This document shows positions 1 through 12,077 of a stretch of DNA of 64,000 nt, piece by piece; the first letter of the stretch is position 1; each line of letters opens with the position of its first letter. The notes below the pieces were generated by a model, which saw only the letters and a program-made list of their open reading frames with translations, made no database searches and was not told the DNA's origin. Origin of the DNA: Alnus glutinosa (taxonomy: Eukaryota > Streptophyta > Magnoliopsida > Fagales > Betulaceae); the NCBI RefSeq assembly GCF_958979055.1, contig NC_084888.1, positions 35,087,804 through 35,151,803 of the forward strand. The letters run 5' to 3'. Position numbers and translations under genes: made by a program.

Positions 1-69
1 ATTACTGTTGGGATTTTGGGTTTGTGGTCCTCAATAGTGGCGCTCAATAAATGTAATTATTTTGTGCAG

Positions 70-2860
70 CAAATAGGGTATCATCTTCGGTTATGGGTCA
101 TCAAGCATCCTTCCACTCCAAGGATTCTCTCGGTACTAGAACGTTTGGCTGTTTGATATATATTCACTCTTTTCATTTTATTTTGTTATGGTATCCCAGC
201 GGTTCTTATGTGTTGTATGTTTTTCTGCGCAGTTAAGTTAAGCATTAAGTCCTTCAGGGTACCAGAGCTTTATATTGATGTCCCAGAAACTGCCACTGTT
301 GGTTCATTGAAGGTATTAAAACGTCAAGTCTTTTCTTTTCAGTTTGGCAATCATATTCTACTTAGCCAAAAAAATAAAAAGATAGTTATATTGTCAAGGA
401 TGCACATTGCAATGCAACAACACTACTCTTTTTCTTTTTAAGACTCTCCAACTGTTTTGCTATATCTGAAGTAATGAGGCTACATGCTAGAGTCTTCTGC
501 AATATGATATAAGCATAATGCTTTGCAGATCTATTGTTTTTATCGTTTTACTTTCCCTTGTAGTTCCCATGACTTTTTCCTTAGTGACAGGGACAATTGC
601 TTGTCTGTCGCACTGGTAATAGGTTTTCAGTTAGATCTTCCTAAGTGCAACTTTTTTTCTTGCCTTCTACATCATATAGTGATATTATATGACTCTTTTG
701 TAGAGGACCGTTATGGAAGCTGTAACTGCTATACTTGGAGGTGAATTACATGTTGGGATTCTTCTTCAAGGGAAGAAGGTTAGAGATGATAACAGAACTC
801 TATTGCAGACAGGAATTTCTTGTAAAGACAATCTGGATTCCCTTGGTTTCACATTGGAGCCCAGTATAGTGCAAACTCCTCCACCTATGTGCTCTAATGA
901 TCTCCCTCCTCTGTTAACATGTGACTCATCTCAACTTTTAACCAGGTAATTCAAACGTGCTTTTGCAAAATCCTTTCTCAGAGTTGGCATTTTGCATTGC
1001 TTGATAATTTGTTATTATTTTAAAGCCCAAATGGTCATCAATTTCTTTTTTCCTTATTTTTTTTTCACCTATCATCTCTTACAAAAATGCTAAAGGATAT
1101 GATCATATCCAAGCTGCCCCTCCTAAGACACCATTTAAGTGGGACTAGTACTGGGTAGGGACCTTTTAGGGCCATTGTCTGGTGCAATGTAGAGTCCTGG
1201 ACTGCCAAGCACTAGTGTGCAGGCTTGAGTCTTGAGAGTGGTCACTTCATGAAAAATTATTCAAGGGTATAGGACTTTATGCAAGCCATTCCTCTCAGGA
1301 CCCCACTTTGGTGGAACCAGTGTTGGCTACTGGCCCTTATTTCTTATATAGATTTGAGTGGGTTGGACATTCAAAAATGCAAAGAATTAGTGTGTGCTCT
1401 GTGTTTCATAGCATCGAATGGTCCAGGAAAGTTTACTTTTATTAGTTCTCATGAGGCCTAAAAGTTTTGCAAATCAAAATAGAGCAGGTTCCTTACCATG
1501 ATGCCTAAGCTTTGACATTTTTGAATGGGTTGAGATTTTTGGTTTAAGTTTAGCCTTTTGGAATTGAGAATCGATGGTGTTTTTGCATAATGCATTATCA
1601 GTGTTTTTTTTTTCCTACTAAAGCTTGTATTATATTGCTTTCTTTCCAGCTCCCAAGGAAATCCAGTTTTAGAATCGGGGATCTCTGATCCCTTAACTGA
1701 CCCTCCTCCACTGAGCAATTCGGGCAACCACATTGAGAGTAATTATGATACAGTTTCCTCGCATATTGACACAATTGACAAAACAACGCCAGATTCCAAA
1801 GCGCTAGTTGCTCTTCCAGCAATGAGCATGGAGGCACTGGCTGTGGCTCCCTTGAACCAAAAAACAAGGCATTCTGAACTTGTACAGCGTCGAACCAGGA
1901 GGCCATTCTCTGTGTCAGAAGTAGAAGCATTGGTGCATGCAGTTGAGGAACTTGGGACTGGGAGGTGTGATGTTCTTCACCACTTATTGGCTTTACTAGA
2001 GAGAGTTCTTTATTTTTTCTTTTTCTTTTTTTCCCAAAGAAACTTCAGCATTTTAAATGGTATCCAATTCCGCAGGTGGCGTGATGTTAAATTGCGGGCT
2101 TTTGAGAATGCAGACCATCGAACTTATGTGGATTTGAAGGTAATATTTTTGGGGGTTGTAATATATGTATGAATGGGAAAATATTTCTTGAAAATAGGGG
2201 TCCTCATTTTAGATACGCGTAGGTGAAATGCTCTCTTCCAAGTTCATACTTTTTATTTGATTCCCATAAGATATGGCTTTCTCGGAGTTGAATTTTCTAT
2301 AACATTCTTTTTCTTAAGATATAAAATCCTGTCACTATTTCCTTTCTATATTAGTTGCTAGTTTTAAATTGTGCATGCAAGCTTATGATGCTTATTTAAG
2401 TCATGTCCAAGATAATGCTTGCATTTAGGTAAGTTATTCAACATTTCTGAGATGCCAGATTTCAAGGTTTTTTAAGGAAAATTTATATTCTTTGAAACTC
2501 TCTCTCTCTCTCTGTGCCTTTTCTTTTGCTCCTCTCTTCACTAATGAATAAATGACTAGAGTGCATCAGGATTCAGTGCTTGTGGGGGAAGCATAAGGGT
2601 TGCATGGGTCGTTTAGGGCCATAACTGTTATATAATTTTGCTGTTACCAGCTTCCAACTTTTGCTATATAATTTTGCGGTTCTGTGCAGGACAAATGGAA
2701 AACATTGGTTCACACAGCAAGAATTGCCCCCCAACAAAGAAGGGGAGAGCCTGTCCCCCAAGAGCTCTTGGACCGAGTCTTGGCTGCTCATGCTTACTGG
2801 TCTCTACATCCAGCCAAGCAACATGGAAAGCATCAGGCTGGAACCCTGAAGATCATGTAG
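70..2860 (+). CDS. TRP1: Telomere repeat-binding protein, TRP/TBP1 family (5' partial)
   Basis: The encoded protein is expected to bind double-stranded plant telomeric repeats in the nucleus through a C-terminal Myb domain with the plant-specific extension. Exons read as 70-132, 233-312, 704-945, 1650-1964, 2076-2139 and 2690-2860, all with GT-AG junctions and continuous frame. Exons 233-312 and 704-945 encode a ubiquitin-like domain (VKLSIKSFRVPEL, then RTVMEAVTAILGGELHVG). The Myb region starts at RRPFSVSEVEALVHAVEELG in exon 1650-1964, continues with GRWRDVKLRAF across the next junction, and includes the helix motif VDLKDKWKTLVHT, split by the last intron. The C-terminal ELLDRVLAAHAYWSLHP matches the family's extra helix. 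The 5' exons lie outside the window, so the N-terminus is missing. The choice among TRP1, TBP1 and other TRFL members is not settled by what is visible. Confidence 0.93.
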
Positions 2861-2884
2861 GCTGGAACCCTGAAGATCATGTAG
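2837..2884 (+). repeat. 24-bp tandem duplication spanning the TRP stop codon
   Basis: Two perfect 24-base copies (2837-2860 and 2861-2884) lie head to tail. Each ends in the codons for Lys-Ile-Met followed by TAG, so the first copy holds the real stop and the second sits in the 3' UTR with an identical in-frame spare stop. Confidence 0.95.
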
Positions 2885-5800
2885 GCCACAGCCAATATAC
2901 ATGGAGTTGGAGGTATCTAATTATTATGATGTAGAAAGAAAGAACAAAATGTTGACAGGAACTGAAAGAAAATTGTACAAATTATTCAATTTCATGTAAT
3001 ATTCTCCCACTCACTCGATTCATTTCTGACCTTCCCTTTGTGGAGAGGTTGCCATTTGTAAATGATTTGATGGAATAAGGTTACATTCTAACAGAAGTAA
3101 CATTGTTTTTCAGTTCAATTCATTCAGTTTGATGAATATATTATGTAGGAAAGTGTAGAGAACAGAACTGGAAATTGTAGAAATCTTATTTTCTTCCTTG
3201 ATTCTTTTATTTGTTGTTGGCCTGAAAGCCTTGGCAATGTGTAACTTGGTTGTCATTATCGTTATTCTCTCTTTCTTAATTTGAAGGCGCAGATCTTTTC
3301 ACCATTTGCAAGAATTGAAAGCTATGGTTGGTTTTATATAGAAAGTGAAGCAATTTTCACTCTCACATCACATGGAACCCGTCCTTTGCTCTCTACCCAT
3401 GTTGCCCCCATGTGATGTGAGCAAATTTTCTTTTATTGAAAGTCGCACAAAGTTTTTCTTCCAAACATGGCCGGATGATTGGGTTTCGTGTGCTTCACAT
3501 TATGTAGAATAAGCAATCATGGCGGTGATTGTGTGATTGTGGCCCTATCTAATTATTTCTACTGCCATCGAAAACTACCATTTTTTCAAGCATCTATAGT
3601 TAAAAGATAAATGTTACATGGATTAAACTGTTCACGTGGAGGAAGGCCCTCAGTGTATTAAATTATTAATTATACTGTATTAGCCGAACGTATTGTCTTT
3701 GACGTGGCAATAAATCATTATTTGATCCAAAATCTAATGATTATCTATCCAAATTTAGTAGTGATTTTTACTGGCACGTTAAAGGGTTTGTACTTGAGAG
3801 TGTAGATTTGGGAGTGTACGTAACATTTCCCTACTTAAAATAAAAAGTGAAAATACAGGTGTTTTGAAAAAGTAAGTAGCTAAAATAATTTATTTATTTT
3901 TTTTTAAAAAAAATAAAAAAATAAAAAATCTTTTACTAAAATTTAGCTAAAAAATCACTAGTTGGATGTAAATGCATTCACATCCATAAGACGACCCCTC
4001 GGCTAGGGCCCAAAGAGAGTAGTAGCCTAGAAACTAATTGCGGGGCCGGTATAAGGGTCTAAGGACCAGGGCTGGGGCCTCTCCGACTAACCTCCTCTTT
4101 TACTTTTTCCGATGGCCAAGTTCTACTAGCACTTTGTATTTTGGACTCTATTTAATATATATATATATATATTAAATATTTTTAGTACTTGACGCAGAGA
4201 TCAGAAATAATTAAATCAATATATGTCCCAAATATTTTATCTCGATATTTAATTGCCAAATGTGAACTTAATCTTAATATTTAATTTTGGAAAAAAAAAA
4301 ATAAAAAAATTCATATTTGTTGAGGGCCTTTTTAAAATGGTTTCGAACTTGCTATAATATTAAAAAAAAAAAAAAAATTGATTATCTTATAAGTTGACAA
4401 AACATAAACACGAGGTTAATAACTCCTAAAAAATATTAAAAAATTTATTTGACACCAGGTCACGCCAAATACTGATCAACTCAGAACAACTCATAGGAAA
4501 ACGACATAAATGAATAAAACTTTAGTTAAATAATATCCTAATCTTGATGAATAAGCATGAAAAAGAAAGCAACAAAAATTTAGCTAACAATGAAAAGAAT
4601 GACAATGATATATCTAAAAAAAAAAGGTCATTGATAACACCTTTTTACTTGACATGTATAAAGACTCAAAGGCTTTTATTTATTTGTGTTAATTTTTAAA
4701 TTCTGAAAAAATCTAGACATTTTCAAACTCAAGATTTTGGATTAATTTTGCTTAACTTTTATTATCACTTTCAACACTTTAAATAAAGAAACACTTTGGA
4801 GAAGATCACTCACGATTTGTGATAAGTCCTCCTATGAAAACTACAAATTAAGCTTTGGAGATAAAGATAAGTCTTCATTTGATAAGATAAGACTAATTAA
4901 CTAAATAACAAATATCAAATGAAAGACTACGATAGTTGTCATAGTGATCCATCTAACTACTAACCGACACAATTGAAATACTAATTAATACTGACTGCAT
5001 GCAATATACTCCTCCCGGCCACGTCATCTCATAACAGTTTCTGTTTTATAAATTGATTTTATGGAAATTATTTTCAGAGCCAATTAAAGAGAAAAACTTA
5101 AAATTTGTCTTCAAGCTAGGTTTTGTGAAAATAAAAACAGAACATCATAATTTCCTTTACTCAAATCATTAATGTTCGAGTCCAAGTCCACAATGCATTG
5201 TAGTGTCCCAACGCCATATAACGTTATTAAGTTGGCTCTAAAAAGCTAATCAAAGTATAATTAGAACTCTTTAGATTCACTTATATAGCCAATCTCACCT
5301 AATGTATAAATATTGTGGGACTTGACCCATTCATCAATTTTTTGTAATTATTTTTTTAAAAAACCATAATTGATGTCTTAATTAAAAAGAATTAACTAAC
5401 CTCTTTATAATAATTGGGGACTTAATATATTTTTTTTTTAACCATTTAGTATTATCACAAATGAAACTCGGACATAAACAGTAATCAAAGATGGCGGAAA
5501 TTGAAAAATATTATAGTGATTACAGACAGTTAAACTGTTATTAACAGATTATCCAAGACAATGACAACCAAACAACCCTAATACCAAATCATAGCAGTAA
5601 TCAATATATATTTTTTCTCTCCATTATCCTGGCACTTTCAACGCAGTAATCTCTCTTCTGATTGGACAATCTCGAATATTCGTTGGTTGCTTTCCTCCTC
5701 TTTCAAGTTCATCAGCAACCAAAATTTACAGGTTTTTTCTTAAATTTCATTTAAATGTTTCTTATTACGTGAGAAGTATTGTTTAAAGAATTTTGTTTAA

Positions 5801-6494
5801 TTTAATTTGAAGGAAATTTATGTTAAGGGGTCACTTTTATATGTTTATTTATTCTTTAAAAGCATTTATTTATTTATTTTTTTTTAAAAAAAATTGTTTA
5901 TTCTCTTTTATCTTTACGAAGAACATGCTTTCACATGGACAGTAGATCTGATTTTTTTTTTTATTTATGTTTTCCCGTGCATGATTAATTATCTTGTACC
6001 TCCGCTCTTAGAAACGCTTTCTTCAAGATATATATATATTTTACCAAAGTCTTTTTTGCTTTCCTATAAAACAGTGCGGGAATACAGAGACAAAACTCCT
6101 CGAGACAGGGACTCAGCATAGCGAAAATCCAAATCAATAAATATACTATACTACCTTTTGAGCTCACGAACTGCAGCATTTTAAATTCTGAACCCAGTTA
6201 CTTGTTGCCTTCATCATATGATCCAAAAGTGTAGATTTTGATTCGTTGCAACAGGGTAGTCCTATGTCAAAGTCAGTTTGTTTAGGTTGCATTTGTTTCG
6301 AACAGGTGAATCCAAACAAACTCTCATATGAACTGTCTTAGTACACGGGATCCTTATTCAAGAAGTTTAGTTAGCGAAAAAGAAAACAAAATTAATCGGA
6401 AACAGGGTATCAACAACAAATATTATTATCTAATTAAAAAAATTCAGTACAATTGTACAAAACAAAACTTTTTACTATTATTCAAACAAATATT
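2885..6494. other. Intergenic spacer, AT-rich
   Basis: The first few hundred bases are probably the 3' UTR of the telomere-binding gene. The rest is AT-rich with poly-A/T runs and a short (TA)n tract near 4157-4172. I see no coding region, no RNA gene and no clear transposon ends here. Confidence 0.6.
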
Positions 6495-6779
6495 CTAAAA
6501 GTACATCCATTTGCAAAACAAGCTATGTGGTCTTTCTTTCTGTCTGTCAATAAATAAATGTCCTAGAAAAGAATAAAAAAATTTAGTGTGGAGATGTACA
6601 GAATCCCCTCTGTTGGCATTTATGTACGGGATCAATAAGGAACAAGAAGCCACTATGAAGAAATTGGACACCGCGTGGCCTCGAGATTTGGAAGGCTGAG
6701 GTTGTCCCCCTCCCCCCACAGAATCCTCGTCACCCTCAGATAGCAGCCTTGCCTTGACTCTTTCGTCTAAAAAGCCCAT
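6495..6779 (-). CDS. Doubtful 94-residue ORF, upstream of the GRAS gene
   Basis: This reading frame begins MGFLDERVKARLLSEGDEDS, has a Gly/Pro/Gln-rich patch, and then a single hydrophobic stretch (FFIVASCSLLIPYI) that could be a membrane segment. I do not recognise the family. It would be transcribed divergently from the GRAS gene, whose leader begins somewhere after about 6800. The N-terminal half looks more like real coding sequence than the basic, aromatic C-terminal tail, so it could be a first exon, a gene relic or chance. Confidence 0.2.
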   Translation of the reverse strand: MGFLDERVKARLLSEGDEDSVGGGGQPQPSKSRGHAVSNFFIVASCSLLIPYINANRGDSVHLHTKFFYSFLGHLFIDRQKERPHSLFCKWMYF

Positions 6780-7181
6780 CTTTCCAATCTTTCAATAATA
6801 GAAGAGCTTAGGCTGTCCAAATTCCCCCACCCGCTCTCTCTCCCTAGGTTTGGCTCAGGTACATGGTGTTTACATTCCAGCTGATTTGACGTTAAATCAT
6901 TATGCAAGAAATGATTGATTTTTATTCTTGTTAAAAGAATCACTCTTTTTTGTGTTCAGTTTGATAATAACTGTATGGTCCGAGACTGTAGCTTATAGTG
7001 ATCAATATTGGTTGTTTTTTCATCTGTTTTATCTGTTCATTTCCTTCGATTCCATGTTATACTTTTGTTTCTTTTTGTTGAATGAAGTTAAAATTGCGTC
7101 TCTGATGCGATTTATTGCTCAAAGTTAGCATTTTTGTTGACCCATTTTCACATGCTTTTCTTTTTTGTTTGTTTGTTTGTT

Positions 7182-7320
7182 TTTTTTATGTTTCTCAGGG
7201 TTTCAGTTTTTGGGCTTTGAACACAGAAATTGCTCTGTTACTTATAAGGTTTGATTGTCTTTTTCATGTTTCTCAGGGTTATAGATTGAGACAGAAAGTG
7301 CTCTGTTACTTATGAGATTG
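7182..7320 (+). repeat. Imperfect tandem duplication in the GRAS 5' leader
   Basis: Two diverged copies, 7182-7256 and 7260-7320, share the pyrimidine-rich block TTTCTCAGGG (7191-7200 and 7269-7278) and the block TGCTCTGTTACTTAT (7231 and 7299). Offsets of 78 then 68 bases show a roughly 10-base deletion in the second copy. The duplicated TTTCTCAG looks like a 3' splice site. LISCL-type GRAS genes commonly carry an intron in the 5' leader, so two alternative acceptors may exist. Confidence 0.75.
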
Positions 7321-7387
7321 TATTGAGGTGAGCCTTTTTGGGTTTTGGGTTTTAGAGTTGTGAACGTTTCTTACAATCTAGACGGCT

Positions 7388-9619
7388 ATGGATCAACCTT
7401 TTAGAGGATTCTATGGTTCTACCGAAGGATTAAAAGCAGGTGATGAGACCCTTTTGGCGGTCTTGAATCAGAATCTTATTAACGGGTTCAAAATGGACAG
7501 TACCTTTCTTGATCAAAACTATTCAAGAATTCCTCTCTTGCCAGCTGATCCCATCCCTAGTAATTTGGAACTGACTTCGAATGTGAGCCCAGAGGGAGAT
7601 TCCCACGAGGACTGTGATTTTAGTGATGTAGTTTTGAGTTACATAAACCAGATGCTTATGGAGGAAGATATGGAAGTGAGGACCTGCATGTTTCAGGAAG
7701 CTTGGCTTCAAGCCACCGAGAAATCATTGTATGAGGCCGCCCTTGGAGAGATGTATTCTCCAACACCTGATTATGGCCTGCCACCTAATGTTTATCAAAA
7801 CCATGACACCCCAGATGGAAGTCATGCTTTGAATCACAGTGGTAACAATTCTACTACTAGTAGTACTAATGGTAACAACTCTGTGGATACTGGGTGGAAT
7901 TTTTATTTGGATGAATGCAGCTCATCACGTATTGTTTCTCAGTCTAGCTCTCAGTCATCCTACAGCTCGTCTCTCAGCACTGGTAATGTTGTAGATGGGT
8001 CTGTTGATTCTCTAGTCAGCACTTTTAGAGTTCCTGAAATATTTTGTAAGAGTGAGTCTGCTATGCAATTTAAAAGAGGGTTCGAGGAAGCGAGTAAGTT
8101 TCTTCCCAATGGAAATGGTCTCATAGTTGATTTCGAGAGTAATAGTTTGTTATTTAAAGAGCTGAAGGAAGATGCTAAGGAGTTAGTTAAGGTAGAGGGG
8201 AAGAATGAGTGTCGGCACTCCTCAGATGGGTCGAGGAGAAAGAAGAATCCTCATCCTGAGTATATGAACTTAGAGGGAGGGAGGAGTAACAAGCAGTCAG
8301 CAGTCTATATGGAATCGACTGTGACTTCAGAAATGTTTGACATGGTTTTGCTAAACTGTGGAAAAGGTGACAATCCTCTTTGGGAAGGTTTGCAAAATGG
8401 GAATGTGCTGCAGAATGGTCAGTCCAAAGGGTCAAATGGTGGAAAGGCCCGTGGGAAGAAGCATGGAGGTAAAAAAAAGGATGTGGTGGATTTGAGAACT
8501 CTCTTGACACTATGTGCACAAGCTGTTGCATCCATTGACCAGAGGAGCACTAATGAGCTACTGAAGCAGATCAGACAGCATTCTTCTCCTACGGGGGATG
8601 GGATGCAGAGAATGGCCCACTATTTTGCTAATGGTCTTGAGGCACGCATTGCTGGTTCTGGTACTCAGATCTATACTGCCCTCATTGGCAGGTTAACATC
8701 AGCTGCCGATATCTTGAAAGCTTACCATCTGTTTCTTGATGCGTGTCCTTTTAAGAAGCTCGCAAATTTCTTTTCTAATAAGACAATTATGAGTTTAGCT
8801 GAGAAAGCAACAAGACTCCACATTGTTGAATTTGGTATTCTTTATGGTTTCCAATGGCCTTCTCTCATACAACGTCTCTCAGCTATGTCTGGCGGACCTC
8901 CTAAGCTTCGAATTACCGGGATTGATCTTCCCCAACCTGGTTTCCGACCAGCAGAAAGGGTTGAGGAGACAGGGCGCCGCTTAGCAAAATATGCAGAGAC
9001 TTTTAATGTTCCATTTGAGTTCAATGCAATAGCACAAAAGTGGGACACGATCCAAATTGAGGATCTCAAACTTGACAATGACGAAGTGCTAGTTGTGAAC
9101 TCTATTTTCAGATTAAGAAACATACTTGATGAGACGGTGGCGGCGGAGAGTCCAAGAGATATTGTTTTGAACCTGATCAGGAAGATGAATCCAGATGTTT
9201 TCATACTGGGTACCGTGAATGGGGCCTTTAGTGCCCCCTTCTTTATCACACGATTCCGTGAGGCTCTCTTCCACTACTCTACTATGTTTGATATGCTTGA
9301 GACTAATGTGTGCCGTGAGATTGAAGAAAGGCTGCTGATTGAGAAGGAAATATTTGGGCGAGAGGCTATGAATGTCATTGCATGTGAGGGCTCAGAGAGA
9401 ATTGAGAGGCTGGAGACGTACAAGCAGTGGCAGGTCCGGAATCTGAGGGCTGGGTTTAGGCCACTCCCTTTGAACCGGGAGATTGTGAACATGGCGAAGG
9501 ATAGGGTAAAATCAACTTACCATAAGGATTTTCTGATTGATGAAGATAGTGAGTGGCTGCTGCAAGGGTGGAAGGGACGAATTCTTTTTGCACTCTCTTC
9601 TTGGAGGCCAGCTAGTTAG
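7388..9619 (+). CDS. GRAS transcription factor, LISCL subfamily (SCL9/SCL14/SCL33-like)
   Basis: This is a nuclear transcriptional regulator of 743 residues in one uninterrupted exon, normal for the subfamily. The acidic N-terminus carries the LISCL motifs FSDVVLSYINQMLMEEDME (78-96) and FQEAWLQATEKSLYEAALGE (102-121). A Ser/Asn-rich linker follows, then a basic patch GKARGKKHGGKKK (352-364) that could act as a nuclear localisation signal. The GRAS domain starts near VVDLRTLLTLCAQAVAS (366-382). The VHIID core reads HIVEF (478-482) instead of the usual HIIDF. The PFYRE region is followed by FGREAMNVIACEGSERIER, and the SAW motif ends the protein (WLLQGWKGRILFALSSWRP). The start ATG is the first in frame and matches the family N-terminus MDQ..RGF. 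SCL14-type members recruit TGA factors to detoxification promoters; that role is family knowledge only. Confidence 0.95.
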   Translation: MDQPFRGFYGSTEGLKAGDETLLAVLNQNLINGFKMDSTFLDQNYSRIPLLPADPIPSNLELTSNVSPEGDSHEDCDFSDVVLSYINQMLMEEDMEVRTCMFQEAWLQATEKSLYEAALGEMYSPTPDYGLPPNVYQNHDTPDGSHALNHSGNNSTTSSTNGNNSVDTGWNFYLDECSSSRIVSQSSSQSSYSSSLSTGNVVDGSVDSLVSTFRVPEIFCKSESAMQFKRGFEEASKFLPNGNGLIVDFESNSLLFKELKEDAKELVKVEGKNECRHSSDGSRRKKNPHPEYMNLEGGRSNKQSAVYMESTVTSEMFDMVLLNCGKGDNPLWEGLQNGNVLQNGQSKGSNGGKARGKKHGGKKKDVVDLRTLLTLCAQAVASIDQRSTNELLKQIRQHSSPTGDGMQRMAHYFANGLEARIAGSGTQIYTALIGRLTSAADILKAYHLFLDACPFKKLANFFSNKTIMSLAEKATRLHIVEFGILYGFQWPSLIQRLSAMSGGPPKLRITGIDLPQPGFRPAERVEETGRRLAKYAETFNVPFEFNAIAQKWDTIQIEDLKLDNDEVLVVNSIFRLRNILDETVAAESPRDIVLNLIRKMNPDVFILGTVNGAFSAPFFITRFREALFHYSTMFDMLETNVCREIEERLLIEKEIFGREAMNVIACEGSERIERLETYKQWQVRNLRAGFRPLPLNREIVNMAKDRVKSTYHKDFLIDEDSEWLLQGWKGRILFALSSWRPAS

Positions 9620-11056
9620 AGGCATGATTGCTAATTATTCATTGAAGGTCAAGATCATGGGATTGACTTGCTCCCGTTTGTGCTATGACATTTTGTTCTG
9701 GTATTTCTGATGCATGAAGTCAAGGTACTGAAGTTTTCCGGTTTAAAGGAAAATTATTTCTCTTTCTTACTGTTATCTTTTTGTTGGTGTTTTGCATGGC
9801 TAGGCTAGTGAACTTAATATTGATAGTCGAATAATGTTTTGCTGAGCAGGTTAATTGGGAACAGAATGTACGTTGGCTGCTTCCTGCCCCTATCATCATG
9901 CTATGAAAGACCTATTCTTGAATTCTAGGTGGCTGAACCTCTCATTTTATTCTGAGATGAACAACGAATGCATCGCTTACCCTGTCTGCCCAAATATTTC
10001 TTGTATCTCAAGAGCTACCGATTTATACCTCTAAGAATGTATTTAAAAAAAGATCCTTGAGCAAGGTAATAGGTTTAACATATCATATTTATGAGCAGTG
10101 ATCATGTCTAGGCCCCTCTTAGCAGTTTGTAGAAAAGTGAAGGAATATGAAGAATCTCTACAACAGAAGAAGGAACAATATCTTTTTGTTCTTCTTGTAC
10201 TTACAAAAAAAAAAAAAAAACAATATCTTTGTTGTTCTTGTTATTTGAAGTTCTTGCTGACACTGCTTGGCATTTTTCAGTAACTGACCATCTTGTTCAT
10301 ATGGCTGCATATACATCTAGTAACTTTTTTTTTTTTGGGTATTGTTTCGTATTTCTCTATTTAAGGAAGATGTGTGGTTTTCTCATAGATTCAGTTTATA
10401 TTAATTTAATGGTGAAAATTTTGTCACTTTTGCTTTCACATTTAGTGGCTTGTTTAATTTTTTAACGTGTGGTAGTGCAAAATTTGCAGGCCATTTTCTT
10501 ATCAGAAAAGTGGAGCAGTTACATGTACTTAATCCTTGTGTAATATATTGGTTCTTTTTCCACTTTTATTGTATAGATTCATAGTATGAGATATAAGAGG
10601 ATGTAGCAGGCCGGTGTAGCAAAAGGTCGGTGAATCCTTGTTAGTATTGACAATGTTGAATATATAAAATTGTTACCCCTGAGGGGTTATGTCAGCAGTT
10701 GACTAAGATGGTTGGGAAGATACCTAGTGGAGAGAAAGAGAGATAAAGCCACTTGCTTCATGAAAATGTCAATGTTTGCTTTTCTTTAATGTCATGAGGA
10801 TATGTCCATTGCTTTTTCTCTAATCTGAAGTGATGTAAGTTAAAGATTGAACAAGACATCAAATTAATTGAAGGCATCTTTGACAATTATATTATGCATG
10901 AGGTTGATACAACACCTAATTCTACAAAGTAATATGTCTATTAAAGTCTGTCATTGGAGTAAATAAGCAACACTTACAGGCCCCGATATCAAGACCCCCA
11001 CTCAATTATGGCACTAAAAGCCATTTTTGACGACCCATCGAACTCCTCTTTGAAAA
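9620..11056. other. GRAS 3' UTR and intergenic spacer
   Basis: The first several hundred bases are probably 3' UTR. The remainder has poly-A and poly-T runs (near 10205 and 10325) and no coding sequence that I can support. Confidence 0.55.
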
Positions 11057-11236
11057 ATGGCCTTTACCTGCTCAGGGCAGGCAATTGAGAGAGGTTTTGA
11101 ACAAGCTGTTGGGACAAATAAATCCCATCAAAAAACTTCTCACGATTGCAATAATACAGACTGCAGTCCAATAGACATTGAGCTTCTATTTGAGAACGAC
11201 GTGCCGTCACATGCTGCCTATGTAAGCGGGACACAC
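11057..11236 (+). other. Exon-like segment of unknown origin
   Basis: The frame beginning MAFTCSGQAIERGFEQAVG runs through balanced codons to a CCTAG/GTAGGC junction near 11245 that resembles a splice donor, then becomes non-coding in character. A second frame (MALKAIFDDPSN..., from about 11008) overlaps upstream. I do not recognise either. This may be a relic of a gene interrupted by the neighbouring MITE, or chance. Confidence 0.2.
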
Positions 11237-11344
11237 CCATACCTAGGTAGGCATTTTTACCTCGTACGTTCTGTTGGTCCCCCTCTGTCTTGCGTGTCTA
11301 GTCCCTCCTGCTGTTTCTTATTGGTATGTACATCTTGCTTTTTT

Positions 11345-11572
11345 GACCTTGTTTGGTAAGGGAGTGTGAGTTGGGGGTAGTAGTAAGAAGTGATATAAAA
11401 TAAAAAGAATTTGTATGAAAAAGTGAAAAAATTTTGTATTGTAGTGAGTATTTTTATTTAAAGAGTAATAAAAAATTATTAATGTGATATAAAGTTAAAA
11501 TATTTTGAAATTGATTATTTTTTTAAAAAGTGAAAGAGAGAGAATTTTCTCTCCCTTACCAAACATGCCCCC
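11345..11572. mobile_element. MITE with TTGTTTGGTAAGGGAG terminal inverted repeats
   Basis: The left end TTGTTTGGTAAGGGAGTGTGAG is mirrored at the right end by CTCTCCCTTACCAAACATGCC. The interior is AT-rich with no ORF. A related copy in the opposite orientation lies near 43735-43905, with the same core around TTTATATC(A/G)CATTAATAAT. Confidence 0.75.
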
Positions 11573-11947
11573 CTTAATCTGAATCACGCACAAGTTTGGA
11601 ACATTGAACCCCTCATGAAAGACGTTGGCAAAAGTTCTTATTGGAAGCATTCTTGGGTTTAAGTTGGAATTACAATCCTTTTTTAAAAAACAAAATATAC
11701 AATCGAGTTTAAAAAATAAAAAGAAAAATTCTTGACAGCTGACCAAATGGATAGATGAGAATGAGTAACAACTAATGTTGATATAATCTACGGCGCAAAG
11801 GCTCAAGACCCAATCAAATTAAAGGCCTATTCTCACGAGAGCTTTAAAAGCCCATAAAGAATTAGGAAGCCTGGTATGTCTCCTCTCTCATAGTACTCTC
11901 TTCGTTACAATGCTTGATGATTCCTACGCTTATGTAAAGAGATACGG

Positions 11948-12077
11948 TATTTACACAACTTTTATATAATAATTGCACAACAATGTTAATGTGTCCAACA
12001 TTTTAAAAGGAAAAAAATATATATATATTGGACACATCAGTATTGTTGTGCAACTAACATATCTTTTATGTAAATGA
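11948..12077. mobile_element. Short foldback MITE-like element
   Basis: The inner arms GCACAACAATGTTAATGTGT and ACACATCAGTATTGTTGTGC (11974-11997 and 12030-12052) pair around a (TA)-rich loop. Weaker pairing continues outward through TTTACA(C/T)AA on both sides. No coding content is visible. Confidence 0.6.
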
